64,000 nt of DNA from Flavobacterium frigoris PS1 (GCF_000252125.1 NZ_AHKF01000016.1:62001-126000); one strand, 5' to 3'. Counted from the first letter of the stretch, positions 17,498-26,477 are shown. A program made the numbers and translations. Notes: a model not told the origin generated them from the letters alone.

Positions 17498-18634
17498 ATG
17501 TTTTTAGATCTTATATCGTTATTCGTCGGTTTTTTATGCATTTTGATAGTATGTTTTATGATTTTTAATAGAATTGAAAATCATAAAACGAATACTTATT
17601 TTGTGCTTATTTTGTTTATTGTAGGCATACAAAGGTTTGTTTACAGCATTGAATTTTTAGGTCTTATAGAAAATTCATATAACCCATTAAAGAAAAAATT
17701 ATCTCTAGCTTTGTATATTGTTCCTATTTATTTTTTATTCTTTAGAAGATTAATTAAAGGGTACGATCGACTTAAAAACGAATTTTTACACTTTATTTTA
17801 CCAACATTGTTTGTTTTTGTAAATATGGTATATGAAATTAGCTATCTATTCTTTTTTTTCTACTCTACGTTTTATTTTATTTTGATTCTTCTTCTTTTCA
17901 AGAAGTTTATATATCGAAAGAACACATCAATGCTTGAGATAATTAGTTATCGCGAGATTAAGACCTGGTTATTATTGATGATTAGTTTAACTTTTTTATT
18001 ATTCGTTTATTCTAATTATTTTTTATTTAGCGGAACGAATCCTAAAATGAATTTAGGTTCATTTTATAGGTATTCATCATTACTGTGGTTATTGCTGCTT
18101 ATTTACATGTTTAAAAATCCAATTGTAATATTCGGAGAGCACTATTTGTTGAAAAACATGCATTTAAATGAGTCAACAGAATTTTTAGTATGGAGTAGAA
18201 AGCTTTTAAAGCCAGTGGAAGAAAAAGACAAAGTAGTGTATACTACTATTTCAAAGAGAATCGATTTTATTATTTCGGATATTCAAATTCTTCAGAAATC
18301 AGTCCCTATGTTGACTACGACAACTTTTACCGCAAGTACTTTGTCTAAAAAATTAATAATACCAAAACGTCATTTAGAGTTTGTTTTTAAGTATTATTGT
18401 CATTATTCCATTAATGATTTTAGTAATCTAGTAAAAATAACTTATGCATTATCACTCATTAAGGAAGGTTATCTTGATAGCTACACAGTGGCCTCATTGG
18501 GTGAAAAATGCTTGTTTAATTCCCGATTTACATTTTCAAAAAATTTCAAAAAATTTATCGGGATTTCGGTGAGTGATTATATAAATAGCACTGTTAAATC
18601 AAAGCTGTTTTCTGTAAGAGCTGTTGTATCATAA
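17498..18634 (+). CDS. Membrane-anchored AraC-type transcriptional regulator
   Basis: The 378-aa protein has an N-terminal half of about seven hydrophobic segments (residues about 3-205, rich in Phe, Leu and Ile). A cytoplasmic C-terminal part carries an AraC-like double helix-turn-helix; the second helix pair (VASLGEKCLFNSRFTFSKNF, then FIGISVSDYINS) matches the conserved AraC pattern. Proteins of this layout occur in Flavobacteria and are thought to sense through the membrane domain. Divergent placement 112 bases from the collar/LamG operon suggests it controls that operon. The ligand is unknown, and a remote target is possible. Confidence 0.75.
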   Translation: MFLDLISLFVGFLCILIVCFMIFNRIENHKTNTYFVLILFIVGIQRFVYSIEFLGLIENSYNPLKKKLSLALYIVPIYFLFFRRLIKGYDRLKNEFLHFILPTLFVFVNMVYEISYLFFFFYSTFYFILILLLFKKFIYRKNTSMLEIISYREIKTWLLLMISLTFLLFVYSNYFLFSGTNPKMNLGSFYRYSSLLWLLLLIYMFKNPIVIFGEHYLLKNMHLNESTEFLVWSRKLLKPVEEKDKVVYTTISKRIDFIISDIQILQKSVPMLTTTTFTASTLSKKLIIPKRHLEFVFKYYCHYSINDFSNLVKITYALSLIKEGYLDSYTVASLGEKCLFNSRFTFSKNFKKFIGISVSDYINSTVKSKLFSVRAVVS

Positions 18635-18824
18635 ATTTGAAAGAAGTCGTTGTGAATTGCGATGAAATGGTACACAATGAGAAATTAAATAATAATAATA
18701 ACGATTATTATTTCGACAGTGCAATTATAAATAGCAAGTAAAAGATCTTGCCTAAAAGCTATCTCATCAATTATGGAACTTTATAATGATGTACACCAAT
18801 CTGTATTGAAATAATCTGTGAGGT

Positions 18825-18871
18825 AAAAATAAAGTCCCAATCTGTAAGATTAGATTAGGACTTTTTATTTC
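18825..18871 (-). terminator. Terminator of rpe
   Basis: An imperfect inverted repeat (arms about 18826-18842 and 18853-18871, core AAAGTCC) lies directly after the rpe stop codon on the minus strand and runs into a T-rich tract in that direction. The remaining 190 bases up to the regulator gene show no convincing ORF or motif. Confidence 0.7.
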
Positions 18872-18872
18872 T

Positions 18873-19535
18873 TTAAAAACTTGTTAGTTTTTTTAATTCT
18901 TTAATCGTTTCAGTAGGGTTTTCTGCCTTGAATACATAGCTTCCGGCCACTAGAACATCTGCTCCAGCTTGTACTAGTTGTTTTGCGTTTTTGTTGGTTA
19001 CACCACCATCCACTTCAATTATAGTTGATGCTCCTTTTCTAATGATCAAATCTTTTAGTTTTTTCACTTTAGCATAAGTGTTTTCTATAAAAGACTGACC
19101 TCCAAATCCTGGATTCACACTCATGATACAAACTAGGTCAATATCATTAATAGTGTCTTCTAACAAGTCAATGTTAGTGTGTGGGTTGATTGCAACTCCA
19201 GCTTTCATCCCTTCCGCTTTTATAGCTTGTAGCGTCCTGTGAAGGTGTGTGCAGGCTTCGTAATGCACGCTTAGGATATTTGCACCTAATTCAGCAAAAG
19301 TCTTAATGTAACGATCCGGATCTACTATCATCAAATGCACGTCGATGGTTTTTTTTGCATGCTTGTTAATCGCTTCCAAAACAGGCATTCCATAAGAGAT
19401 GTTCGGAACAAAAACACCGTCCATGATGTCAATGTGGAACCAGTCTGCTTCACTTGCATTAATCATTTCGATGTCGCGCTGTAAATTTCCAAAATCGGCC
19501 GCTAGAACAGAAGGTGCAATTAATGTATTCTTCAT
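18873..19535 (-). CDS. rpe: Ribulose-phosphate 3-epimerase
   Basis: The 220-aa TIM-barrel enzyme interconverts ribulose 5-phosphate and xylulose 5-phosphate in the cytosolic pentose phosphate pathway. Family motifs are intact: LAADFGNL near the N-terminus, WFHIDIMDGVFVPNISYG (metal-binding His and Asp), the VHLMI strand, CIMSVNPGFGGQSFI (phosphate-contacting loop) and EVDGGV (second catalytic Asp). Length is normal. It is a single-gene unit with its own promoter and terminator. Confidence 0.96.
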   Translation of the reverse strand: MKNTLIAPSVLAADFGNLQRDIEMINASEADWFHIDIMDGVFVPNISYGMPVLEAINKHAKKTIDVHLMIVDPDRYIKTFAELGANILSVHYEACTHLHRTLQAIKAEGMKAGVAINPHTNIDLLEDTINDIDLVCIMSVNPGFGGQSFIENTYAKVKKLKDLIIRKGASTIIEVDGGVTNKNAKQLVQAGADVLVAGSYVFKAENPTETIKELKKLTSF

Positions 19536-19561
19536 AGTAGTTAAAGTAAGTGTTGTTTTTG

Positions 19562-19588
19562 CAAAGATAGTTTTTAAAATAAAAACAA
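19562..19588 (-). promoter_or_regulatory. Promoter of rpe
   Basis: On the minus strand a -33-like TTG (plus positions 19586-19588) is followed after 16 bases by TATCTTTG (19562-19569), which fits the TAnnTTTG -7 consensus. It lies 26 bases before the rpe ATG. Confidence 0.6.
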
Positions 19589-19650
19589 TTATCAGATTAG
19601 GATAAAACTAATTTTTTTGGATTGATAAATGGGGTCGTTAATATGAAGTA

Positions 19651-19698
19651 AAAAAGCTTATTAGAAACATTTTTAGTTGTTTAAAAATAAGCTTTTTT
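19651..19698 (-). terminator. Terminator after the 204-aa lipoprotein gene
   Basis: Arms AAAAAGCTTATT (19651-19662) and AATAAGCTTTTTT (19686-19698) form a 12-bp stem with T-rich flanks, placed just downstream of the minus-strand lipoprotein gene. Confidence 0.7.
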
Positions 19699-19720
19699 TA
19701 TAAATTGTATAGCAAAAGAA

Positions 19721-20335
19721 TCAGTCTAATTTAGAAAACGGAAATTTTTTCAGGTAAGATTTTAATTCGTCTAATTGGATTTTAGTTCCTTCCAAATTAA
19801 TCTGGTATCTGCCTTTATAAATCAACGTTATTGATGATGACCTATCAGCATCTGGATTAGTGTCGTTTTCTGTTAATGCTTTTACTCCGTCTATTTCTTC
19901 TGTTTTTTTAGTTGTCGTACTGTCTATTGATTCTGTATCAGCTGCAAGTGACATATGGGTAATCGCAATTAATGCACTACCGGCTTCACCAGCGCCGTCA
20001 AAAATAGATACTTTTAGGATCTTGCCACTGTTATCAACGTAAGTTGCATCAGATGAGCTTAGTCCTACCGTTGCTGTATTTCCAGCATTAAAACTGCTTC
20101 TTTTAAAATTGTCTAATTTTTCAGATAATATTTGTTTATATAGCTCTTTAGGTATTGGTTTCAGTTTTTTTAACTCTTCTGTATGCTTTTCATAATCTTT
20201 TATGGCATCCGTTGCTTTGTTGATGTTTTTCATGGTTTTTCTAGATTCCAATAATCCTGGCTCGCTGTTTATTTCGGCCTCTTTTTTACAGGCAATTACG
20301 GTTAGTAGGCTTAGTGCTATGATAAGTTTTTTCAT
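19721..20335 (-). CDS. Putative lipoprotein of unknown function
   Basis: The 204-aa protein has a lipoprotein signal: MKK, a hydrophobic core, and lipobox VIAC (Cys16) followed by KKEAE. The mature region starts with a charged helical segment (about 30-75, rich in Lys and Glu) and ends with a beta-rich part (about 160-204; ITLIYKGRYQINLEGTKIQLDEL). No family is recognised and no catalytic pattern is visible. It is a single-gene unit bounded by a terminator and AT-rich upstream DNA, likely periplasmic or inner-leaflet anchored. Function is unknown. Confidence 0.7.
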   Translation of the reverse strand: MKKLIIALSLLTVIACKKEAEINSEPGLLESRKTMKNINKATDAIKDYEKHTEELKKLKPIPKELYKQILSEKLDNFKRSSFNAGNTATVGLSSSDATYVDNSGKILKVSIFDGAGEAGSALIAITHMSLAADTESIDSTTTKKTEEIDGVKALTENDTNPDADRSSSITLIYKGRYQINLEGTKIQLDELKSYLKKFPFSKLD

Positions 20336-20688
20336 GTTATTTTTAATTTAAAAAATAAAGATATAAATTAATGTGTTTTATATAAACGTTTTATATTAAT
20401 TTATTCTATAATTGGGTTTGTGTAAGGATTACAATGAAAATCCTTTTATTCTTTTGTTTTGAAAGTAAAAGATGGGAGGGAAAGTGCGACCCGAAGTTTT
20501 TACTTAGTGAAATACCAAGAAAGAGGCAAGAGAGAAGTAATCGAGAAATGGGTTTTATTAAAAAATAAAACTCCGGTAATCAGCCGGAGTTTCAATCATC
20601 AATCAAAAAACGAACAGTCAATCAAACTGTTGTTCATTTTGAATTAAAAGATTTAAAATTTAAAAATTTTAATTGGGGAATATTTTGA
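20336..20688. other. Intergenic region, 353 bp, no supported gene
   Basis: This holds the AT-rich upstream region of the lipoprotein gene and, at 20568-20592, the rpoD terminator. A plus-strand frame opened by TTG at 20459 (62 codons) resembles nothing I know and runs through the terminator, so I do not call it. No RNA gene or repeat was recognised here. Confidence 0.6.
20568..20592 (-). terminator. Terminator downstream of rpoD
   Basis: A perfect 9-bp stem AAACTCCGG / CCGGAGTTT (20568-20576 and 20584-20592) has a 7-base loop. On the minus strand it is followed by a T-rich run (TTTTATTTTTT), on the plus strand it is not, so it serves rpoD, whose stop is about 100 bases upstream. Confidence 0.7.
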
Positions 20689-21552
20689 TTAACCTAAATA
20701 GGTTTTTAGTATTTTACTTCTTGAAGTGTGTTTCAATCTTCGGATAGCTTTTTCTTTTATTTGACGAACACGCTCGCGGGTCAGGTCAAAAGTTTCACCA
20801 ATTTCTTCAAGTGTCATTGGGTGTTGATCACCAAGACCAAAGTACAAACGTACTACATCAGCCTCTCTTGGAGTCAATGTTTCTAATGAACGCTCGATTT
20901 CAGTACGCAATGATTCGTGGATTAATTCTCTGTCAGGATTTGGAGATTCACCAGAACGCAATACATCGTAAAGGTTAGAATCTTCTCCTTCTACAAGAGG
21001 GGCATCCATTGAAAGATGACGACCAGAGTTTTTCATAGACTCTTTTACGTCGTTGACTGTCATGTCAAGTTCTTTTGCAATTTCCTCAGCAGATGGTGGA
21101 CGCTCGTTAGATTGCTCTAACAAAGCATACATTTTGTTGATTTTATTGATAGAACCAATTTTATTTAAAGGCAAACGAACGATACGAGATTGCTCTGCCA
21201 AAGCTTGTAGTATCGATTGACGAATCCACCATACAGCGTACGAGATGAATTTGAAACCACGTGTTTCATCAAAACGTTGCGCTGCTTTGATCAATCCTAA
21301 ATTCCCTTCATTAATTAAATCAGGAAGTGTAAGTCCTTGATTTTGATATTGTTTTGCTACCGAAACAACAAAACGTAAATTTGCTTTTGTTAATTTCTCT
21401 AAGGCTTTTTGATCCCCGGCTTTAATCTTTTGTGCTAATTCTACTTCTTCGTCAGCGGTAATAAGGTCAACTTTTCCAATTTCTTGTAAATATTTGTCTA
21501 ATGAAGCAGTTTCACGATTGGTAACCTGCTTGGTAATTTTAAGTTGTCTCAT
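20689..21552 (-). CDS. rpoD: Primary RNA polymerase sigma factor (compact Bacteroidota sigma-70)
   Basis: The 287-aa sigma factor starts with a short region 1.2 ([12 protein letters not shown]). It contains region 2 ([38 protein letters not shown], then [17 protein letters not shown]), region 3 and region 4 ([17 protein letters not shown], then [29 protein letters not shown]). The long N-terminal extension of proteobacterial RpoD is absent, as is usual for Bacteroidota. It recognises TTG/TAnnTTTG promoters such as those seen across this window. The start is supported by a GAGGAGA ribosome-binding-like stretch. A decayed copy of its 5' end and leader lies at 26.3-26.5 kb. Confidence 0.96.
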   Translation of the reverse strand: MRQLKITKQVTNRETASLDKYLQEIGKVDLITADEEVELAQKIKAGDQKALEKLTKANLRFVVSVAKQYQNQGLTLPDLINEGNLGLIKAAQRFDETRGFKFISYAVWWIRQSILQALAEQSRIVRLPLNKIGSINKINKMYALLEQSNERPPSAEEIAKELDMTVNDVKESMKNSGRHLSMDAPLVEGEDSNLYDVLRSGESPNPDRELIHESLRTEIERSLETLTPREADVVRLYFGLGDQHPMTLEEIGETFDLTRERVRQIKEKAIRRLKHTSRSKILKTYLG

Positions 21553-21580
21553 GTTTTTGTCTCCTCAAGTTTTAAGTGTA

Positions 21581-21611
21581 CAAATAGTTATACGTATGGA
21601 TCATCAAAAAA
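21581..21611 (-). promoter_or_regulatory. Candidate rpoD promoter and leader
   Basis: Minus strand: TTTTTTG (plus 21605-21611), an 18-base spacer, then TATTTG (21581-21586), roughly matching -33/-7 elements. The leader between it and the ATG contains an 18-base stretch (21566-21583) that recurs unchanged upstream of the rpoD pseudogene at 26491-26508. Confidence 0.5.
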
Positions 21612-21742
21612 GTTACAAAAAATAGAAAATAGTTAAAATTCCTGCTCTAGAAACTGTATTTAGACCATAAAAAGAGTTTGCGAAAATAGCGATTGCTTAA
21701 AAACCATTGATTATCATAATAACAATATTGAAAAAAACAAGA

Positions 21743-22450
21743 TTAGAATTCTAAAAAGTTTTCAACGTTTTTACCATTCCACTGGCCTAAAAATTTATAG
21801 GGAATAAATCTTGCAAAGAGCTCTTCTTTATACCATTTGAGTTTTCTGGTAAGACGAACGACCTCTTTATGTTTTTCATTTTTATAGGCATAATCAATCA
21901 TTTCGGATTGAGTTTTCCATATGCTTAATGTAGCTTGCTGTATTAAAGGCCATTCGCCAACACCTATCGATAACGCTAATCCATCATAACTATCTAAACT
22001 TTTGCTCACATCACCAACTTTTCTCCAAAAAGAAATTAATTTTGAAAGCCGAATACTGGCTCGTGTTAAAACCATAACTGGCTTATCTAGAGCCAAAGAG
22101 GCATGAGAAATAAAAGGTTGCTTTCCGTCCCATTTTCCGTGGGCTTCTGCTGCATGTGCAAAAACGGTGAATGATTCAGAGCTTCTAGATTTATAGTTGT
22201 TAAAAAAGGAGTTTTTTTCAAAAAAATTATTTGCATCTTTTTCGGATACCCAAATACATAATAATGCATAAGTACCAAAGTTTGGTTTTGAACTAAAACC
22301 ATTTTCAGCACCTGAACCCAATAATTTGTAGAATACTAATCCTTCAATCTTTTTGAAATGAGCATGTCCTAATTGCATTTGCGAAAATGCCCAAAGTTTG
22401 TTGGAAAAACTTTCCAATTTAAAAAAAGTACAAGTTGTTATTTGGCTCAT
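21743..22450 (-). CDS. crtA: CrtA-like carotenoid oxygenase (spheroidene monooxygenase family)
   Basis: The 235-aa protein matches the spheroidene monooxygenase family along its length: FGTYALLCIWVSEKDANNF, HGKWDGKQPF, VLTRASIR, SIGVGEWPLIQQATLSIW and a final KEELFARFIPYKFLGQWNG. In purple bacteria CrtA introduces keto groups at C-2 of acyclic carotenoids; homologues in Bacteroidota act in monocyclic carotenoid pathways. It is the last gene of the carotenoid cluster, 44 bases after the methyltransferase, and probably oxidises the acyclic end produced by CruF and CrtD. Family is confident; the exact reaction here is inferred. Confidence 0.82.
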   Translation of the reverse strand: MSQITTCTFFKLESFSNKLWAFSQMQLGHAHFKKIEGLVFYKLLGSGAENGFSSKPNFGTYALLCIWVSEKDANNFFEKNSFFNNYKSRSSESFTVFAHAAEAHGKWDGKQPFISHASLALDKPVMVLTRASIRLSKLISFWRKVGDVSKSLDSYDGLALSIGVGEWPLIQQATLSIWKTQSEMIDYAYKNEKHKEVVRLTRKLKWYKEELFARFIPYKFLGQWNGKNVENFLEF

Positions 22451-22494
22451 GAGTTTGTGTTATGTTTTGAATGGGTTTGTGATTGTAAATTAGA

Positions 22495-23430
22495 TTATTT
22501 TTTTTCAACCACTAAAATTTGTACGCCCAAAGGGAATAGTTTTTCAAATACAAAAATAGGGGATGTAACCACTTTTAAAAGAACAAGCATCCAAAAATGA
22601 TTAGACATATTCCCCGACCAGTCTATCCCTTTTTTTTCCATTCTGCCAAGCCACCACAGGGTAAACGCATCAAGGGTTCCGTATCGCAAATGTTTTTTAA
22701 TTTCCCATTTATCGTTAGGAAACAAAAGCGAAAAACCTTTATTTGTTAATAATGACAGGTGTCTTGGACTATGCCATCCTTGCCAATATGATTTTTGAAT
22801 TTTTGCACTTATGCTTTTATAATCAGGTATTTCGATAATTATTTTTCCGCCTTTTTTTAAGCAATTATAGAGTGTTTCAATGGTTTGATGTGGGTTGTAA
22901 TCGTGCTCTAAATAATGCCATAACGTGATTGCATCAAATTCGGTCTTAGTATTATAATCTTCAATAGAAACTTTTTTAAGTTCTAAGTTAGGATAATTTT
23001 TACCCTTCCAACCCGAATCTGAAAAATCAATTCCAGTGCAATTTACTTTTGATTTTTGTTGCAAAGATTCTAAAAAACTCGGATTACCACATCCTACATC
23101 TAAAACGCTACGAGTAGACTCGTTTTTTTTAAGATATTTTTTTACAAAATTAACGCGCTTTAAATCTAACTTTTTTTGACTGTTATCTACAAAGGAAAAA
23201 TACTTTCCCCAAGCTAAAGAGCCTCTGTAGGGCAAATAGTTTTCGGTGTAGTACTCCTCTAATCTTTCAGGCACTACCGGATTTGTTAGAAACACTGTTT
23301 CACAATTATTACAAACATCAAAAACATAAAGCTCATTATTTGGCTCATGCATTAATGCATTTGTTGACATGTAATAAGAAGTTTCGGTTTTTTTACAAAT
23401 CGGGCAATTGGCAGCATTTGTATGTTCCAT
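22495..23430 (-). CDS. Class I SAM-dependent methyltransferase with N-terminal zinc-ribbon-like motif
   Basis: The 311-aa protein starts with a Cys4 arrangement (NCPICKK at about residue 8 and CNNCETVF at about 40) that looks like a zinc ribbon. A Rossmann methyltransferase follows, with SAM motif SVLDVGCGNPSFLES (about 110-125), an acidic loop at CTGIDFSD, and the post-motif FDAITLWHYLEHDYNPHQTI. Such proteins modify small molecules or glycans in diverse pathways. It lies between crtZ and the crtA-like gene on the same strand, so a role in carotenoid end modification (for example methylation of a hydroxyl) is possible, but it may only be a passenger. Confidence 0.82.
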   Translation of the reverse strand: MEHTNAANCPICKKTETSYYMSTNALMHEPNNELYVFDVCNNCETVFLTNPVVPERLEEYYTENYLPYRGSLAWGKYFSFVDNSQKKLDLKRVNFVKKYLKKNESTRSVLDVGCGNPSFLESLQQKSKVNCTGIDFSDSGWKGKNYPNLELKKVSIEDYNTKTEFDAITLWHYLEHDYNPHQTIETLYNCLKKGGKIIIEIPDYKSISAKIQKSYWQGWHSPRHLSLLTNKGFSLLFPNDKWEIKKHLRYGTLDAFTLWWLGRMEKKGIDWSGNMSNHFWMLVLLKVVTSPIFVFEKLFPLGVQILVVEKK

Positions 23431-23539
23431 CTGATAGTTTGATTTTATATAAAGTCAATGAATAATATATATGATAAACAAAAGCTAAAGCGCAAACTTT
23501 AAACTAAAGAGTAAGATATTTATCCATACGCACAGTGTG

Positions 23540-24019
23540 TTATGTGTAAAGAGTTTTAGACTGTTTTGAGGCAGCTTGAATGTATTTTTTCTTAATAATT
23601 AACATTCCAAAACTTTCGCCACCTTCTTTCCCAGTATTTTTGTGATGCATTTTGTGCGCGCGACGCAACGCTAAAATAAATACATTTTTTGTTTTAGTAA
23701 ATACTTTGAAGCGTTGGTGAATTATGAGGTCATGTACAAAAAAATAAGCTGCACCATAGAGTAATATGCCAAAACCAACCCATGTGTACCAGGCATACTG
23801 GTTCATCATTCCAAACATTATTAGTAACCAACTTGGCACGGCATAGATGATAAAAAACAAGTCATTTCGTTCAAACCAGCTTTTATGGTCTTTTTTGTGA
23901 TGATCAGCATGAAAATACCACATAAAACCATGCATTACGTATTTGTGATTTGCCCATGCAGAAAATTCTGTTAGTATAAAAGTGACTACAACTATGCTAG
24001 AATTAATTATTATTTCCAT
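23540..24019 (-). CDS. crtZ: Beta-carotene 3-hydroxylase
   Basis: The 159-aa membrane protein belongs to the fatty-acid-hydroxylase-like CrtZ family. The di-iron histidine clusters are intact: HKYVMHGFMWYFHADHHKKD (about 25-44), HDLIIHQR (about 100-107) and RAHKMHHKN (about 124-132). It adds the 3-hydroxyl to the beta-ionone ring of carotenoids in the inner membrane. Its ATG is one base after the cruF stop, so crtD-cruF-crtZ are tightly coupled. Length is normal for the family. Confidence 0.94.
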   Translation of the reverse strand: MEIIINSSIVVVTFILTEFSAWANHKYVMHGFMWYFHADHHKKDHKSWFERNDLFFIIYAVPSWLLIMFGMMNQYAWYTWVGFGILLYGAAYFFVHDLIIHQRFKVFTKTKNVFILALRRAHKMHHKNTGKEGGESFGMLIIKKKYIQAASKQSKTLYT

Positions 24020-24020
24020 A

Positions 24021-24647
24021 TTAAATAAATATAAATAAAAAGGTGAAGAATATAATTTGTAAAATCAATATTATTAAAGAGACGGTACGATTGCCCTTTA
24101 TGATTGTAGGGTAAAAAAAGTAAGATGTAAAAAAAGCAACGCCAATCCAACTTAGATAATTCTGTAAATCAGGTAACCCACCTTCAAATTGCCAAAAATT
24201 AAGTTTCGGTGCCACTTGCTCAATAAGTAAATCAATAAGTGTTACGAGTAAAGCAGCCACAATCAAAACAGTTATTTTGTTTGTAAAGATACGACTTACC
24301 ACTTTGATTCCAGCACAAATAAGCATTGCCCAATTGATCGAAATGACCAGAGGAACATTAAGAAATTTATAGCCTAATCCGTCACCGTATGAATATTTCC
24401 CAAAAATTAATCCAGTTTTTACACCAACTACTTCAATAATAAAACCCAAAGATGCAATAGAAAAAAACGCAATTATAAATTTTTTGTCTTCTAAGGGACT
24501 ATGAATTAAAAAAACGAAACAAGTAAGTAATAATGTATAAGGTGTAAAAGGACTAAAAAAAGAAGGATTGACGACAAACCCAATCGAGCCAGAAATATAG
24601 ACCAGAATTAAGAAATATAAAAAATATGATTTGTATGTTTTTTTCAT
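24021..24647 (-). CDS. cruF: CruF-family carotenoid 1,2-hydratase (carotenoid biosynthesis protein)
   Basis: The 208-aa protein has six or seven predicted membrane spans. It carries the family's conserved segments FIIEVVGVKTGLIFGKYSYG, KFLNVPLVISINWAML, LIDLLIEQVAPKLNFWQFEG and LQNYLSWIGVAFF. The family hydrates the psi end group at C-1', forming a tertiary hydroxyl in monocyclic carotenoids such as myxol and saproxanthin. The start overlaps the crtD stop by 4 bases (ATGA), indicating translational coupling. It is not a CrtYcd lycopene cyclase, which has a different motif pattern. Confidence 0.85.
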   Translation of the reverse strand: MKKTYKSYFLYFLILVYISGSIGFVVNPSFFSPFTPYTLLLTCFVFLIHSPLEDKKFIIAFFSIASLGFIIEVVGVKTGLIFGKYSYGDGLGYKFLNVPLVISINWAMLICAGIKVVSRIFTNKITVLIVAALLVTLIDLLIEQVAPKLNFWQFEGGLPDLQNYLSWIGVAFFTSYFFYPTIIKGNRTVSLIILILQIIFFTFLFIFI

Positions 24648-26116
24648 TTCATTTCTTGTTCTACTATAAGTTGACTGGCTATTTTTGCACTAAAAAGACA
24701 TAGTGGAATACCTCCTCCTGGATGTACACTTCCTCCCACAAGAAACAAATTTTTAATACTTGACGAAAAATTAGCATGCCGTAAAAATGCTGCAAATTTA
24801 TTGTTGCTAGAGTTACCATACAGTGATCCGCCTAGAGAAGATGTTTGATTTTCTATATCAATTGGATTTAAAGTACTTTCGCTAATAATATATTTTTCGA
24901 TATCTGTTTTCAGCATCATATTAATTTTGTCAACTACATTCTTTCTAATTGCTTCGGCATAATATATACTCTCGCTTTTATTGTGCGGTACATTTACCAT
25001 TACAAACCAGTTTTCGCAACCCTCTGGCGCATCATCTTTGCAATATTTTGAAGTAATATTTATATAAATTGTAGGGTCTTCTGTTGGATATTGTTTCGAA
25101 AACAAATAATCAAATTCCTTCTTATAATCATCACTGAACAGAATATTATGCAATCCTAATGCTGGAAATTCTTTGTTTATTCCCCAATAAAAAACATAGG
25201 CACTACTAGATTTTTCTTGTTTAATTAGCTTTTTAGGAGTAAAAGAATTTGGCAATAAATATTTGTAGAGTGCATGAATATCTATATCGCTTGCCACAAT
25301 ATCAAAGGGATAGCTAATCCCATTACTCTTAATGGAGGCAATCCTATTATTAGATTCAATATGTAAGGTTTCAACAGTTGCATTATATTTAATTTCCACA
25401 TTAGCTTCTTCTGCTAGTTTGACCAAATGTGTTGTAATTTGATGCATACCTTTTTTAGGTAAGTAAGCACCAAGATTAAATTCTAAATGCGAAATCATAT
25501 TCATTAAAGCAGGTGCTTTATAAGGATTAGAACCATTATAGGTTGCAAATCGATTGAACAACTGTACCGTTTTTGGATTCGAAAAAGTTTTTTCATTTTT
25601 TTTATGCATAGTACTCATTAAACCCAAGAACGGGGCCGATAATATACCTTTTACTGTTTTAAGATTAATGAAATTTTTCAGCTGATGTAGCGATTGTTTC
25701 AAAAATAGATCTTCGGTAGTTTTAAAATAAAAAGCGTTGCGCTTGATATGTTTTAAAACAGTTTCTTTATTTTCATTTAATTTTAAATGTACTTCCGCTG
25801 CAAATTCTTCTACATTAGCAGATGCTTTTAGTTGCGTTCCATCCGAATAAAAATAGTTAGTTATGACTTTTAATTTGTGGTATTCAAATTTATGCGAGCT
25901 TCCTTGCAAATTAGTCAATTCATCTATTAGCTCGGGCATTGTAAATAACGATGGGCCTTTATCAAATCGAAATCCATTCATATTAAATTCACTCAATTTG
26001 CCTCCTGGGTAACTATTTTTTTCAAAAATGGTTACTTTAAACCCTTGATTTGCTAGTCGAATTGATAATGCAAGACCTCCTATCCCAGCTCCAATCACAC
26101 CAACGGTTTTAGTCAT
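24644..26116 (-). CDS. crtD: Carotenoid 3,4-desaturase / phytoene desaturase family oxidoreductase
   Basis: The 490-aa FAD-dependent enzyme has an N-terminal dinucleotide-binding motif GAGIGGLALSIRLANQG (residues 8-24) followed by EKNSYPGGKLSEF. It ends with the family's C-terminal FAD contact (LFLVGGSVHPGGGIPLCL, about 462-479). It belongs to the CrtI/CrtD/CrtO desaturase superfamily. Tight coupling to cruF favours CrtD, the desaturase of 1-hydroxylated carotenoids at the 3',4' position, over CrtI. No crtB or second desaturase is present in the window, so the early pathway must be encoded elsewhere. Confidence 0.8.
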   Translation of the reverse strand: MTKTVGVIGAGIGGLALSIRLANQGFKVTIFEKNSYPGGKLSEFNMNGFRFDKGPSLFTMPELIDELTNLQGSSHKFEYHKLKVITNYFYSDGTQLKASANVEEFAAEVHLKLNENKETVLKHIKRNAFYFKTTEDLFLKQSLHQLKNFINLKTVKGILSAPFLGLMSTMHKKNEKTFSNPKTVQLFNRFATYNGSNPYKAPALMNMISHLEFNLGAYLPKKGMHQITTHLVKLAEEANVEIKYNATVETLHIESNNRIASIKSNGISYPFDIVASDIDIHALYKYLLPNSFTPKKLIKQEKSSSAYVFYWGINKEFPALGLHNILFSDDYKKEFDYLFSKQYPTEDPTIYINITSKYCKDDAPEGCENWFVMVNVPHNKSESIYYAEAIRKNVVDKINMMLKTDIEKYIISESTLNPIDIENQTSSLGGSLYGNSSNNKFAAFLRHANFSSSIKNLFLVGGSVHPGGGIPLCLFSAKIASQLIVEQEMK

Positions 26117-26324
26117 TTTTATTTATTAAATTAAAAGTGTAAATCTAGTTTTTTTTCAGAGGAAGATTGTAGAACAATAGTTAAAAAAATCTGGTAAACA
26201 GTAAACTAGCAATCAAAAATAATTAAAACCAAAAGTTTATACAATTATAAAAATAAACAATCTCAATTTCAAAAAATGGGGGTCAAATAAACAACATAAA
26301 GTGATTTTTTTTCGTTAATTTTTT

Positions 26325-26477
26325 CTATTTCTGATTGATCATCGCTTTTGTCTTTTGGACTAGTTCTGCTTTTTCATCAATAGTAATAACACATACTTTT
26401 CCAATGTCCAGTAAATACTTCTCTAACGATGCCGTTTTTCGATTGGTTACTTATTTGGTATTTTTAATTTGTAGCAT
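26325..26477 (-). pseudogene. Decayed 5' fragment of a second rpoD copy
   Basis: Minus-strand translation from the ATG at 26477 gives MLQIKNTK, an in-frame TAA at codon 9, then VTNRKTASLEKYLLDIGKV and on to KTKAMINQK before a stop. This parallels the rpoD start [18 protein letters not shown], codon for codon, for about 50 codons. The CAA (Gln9) of rpoD is TAA here. Similarity also covers the leader up to about 26545, including 18 identical bases (26491-26508), but the -7 TATTTG has become TGCTTG. No downstream sigma domains remain. This fills most of the 437-bp gap between crtD and the next gene; the rest is AT-rich with no recognised feature. Confidence 0.82.

Noticed and set aside
20459-20647. 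62-codon plus-strand frame before rpoD
   Set aside because: It starts at TTG, has no recognisable motif and runs through the rpoD terminator hairpin.
24021-24647. Lycopene cyclase (CrtYcd type)
   Set aside because: The conserved segments fit the CruF hydratase family, not the cyclase domain.
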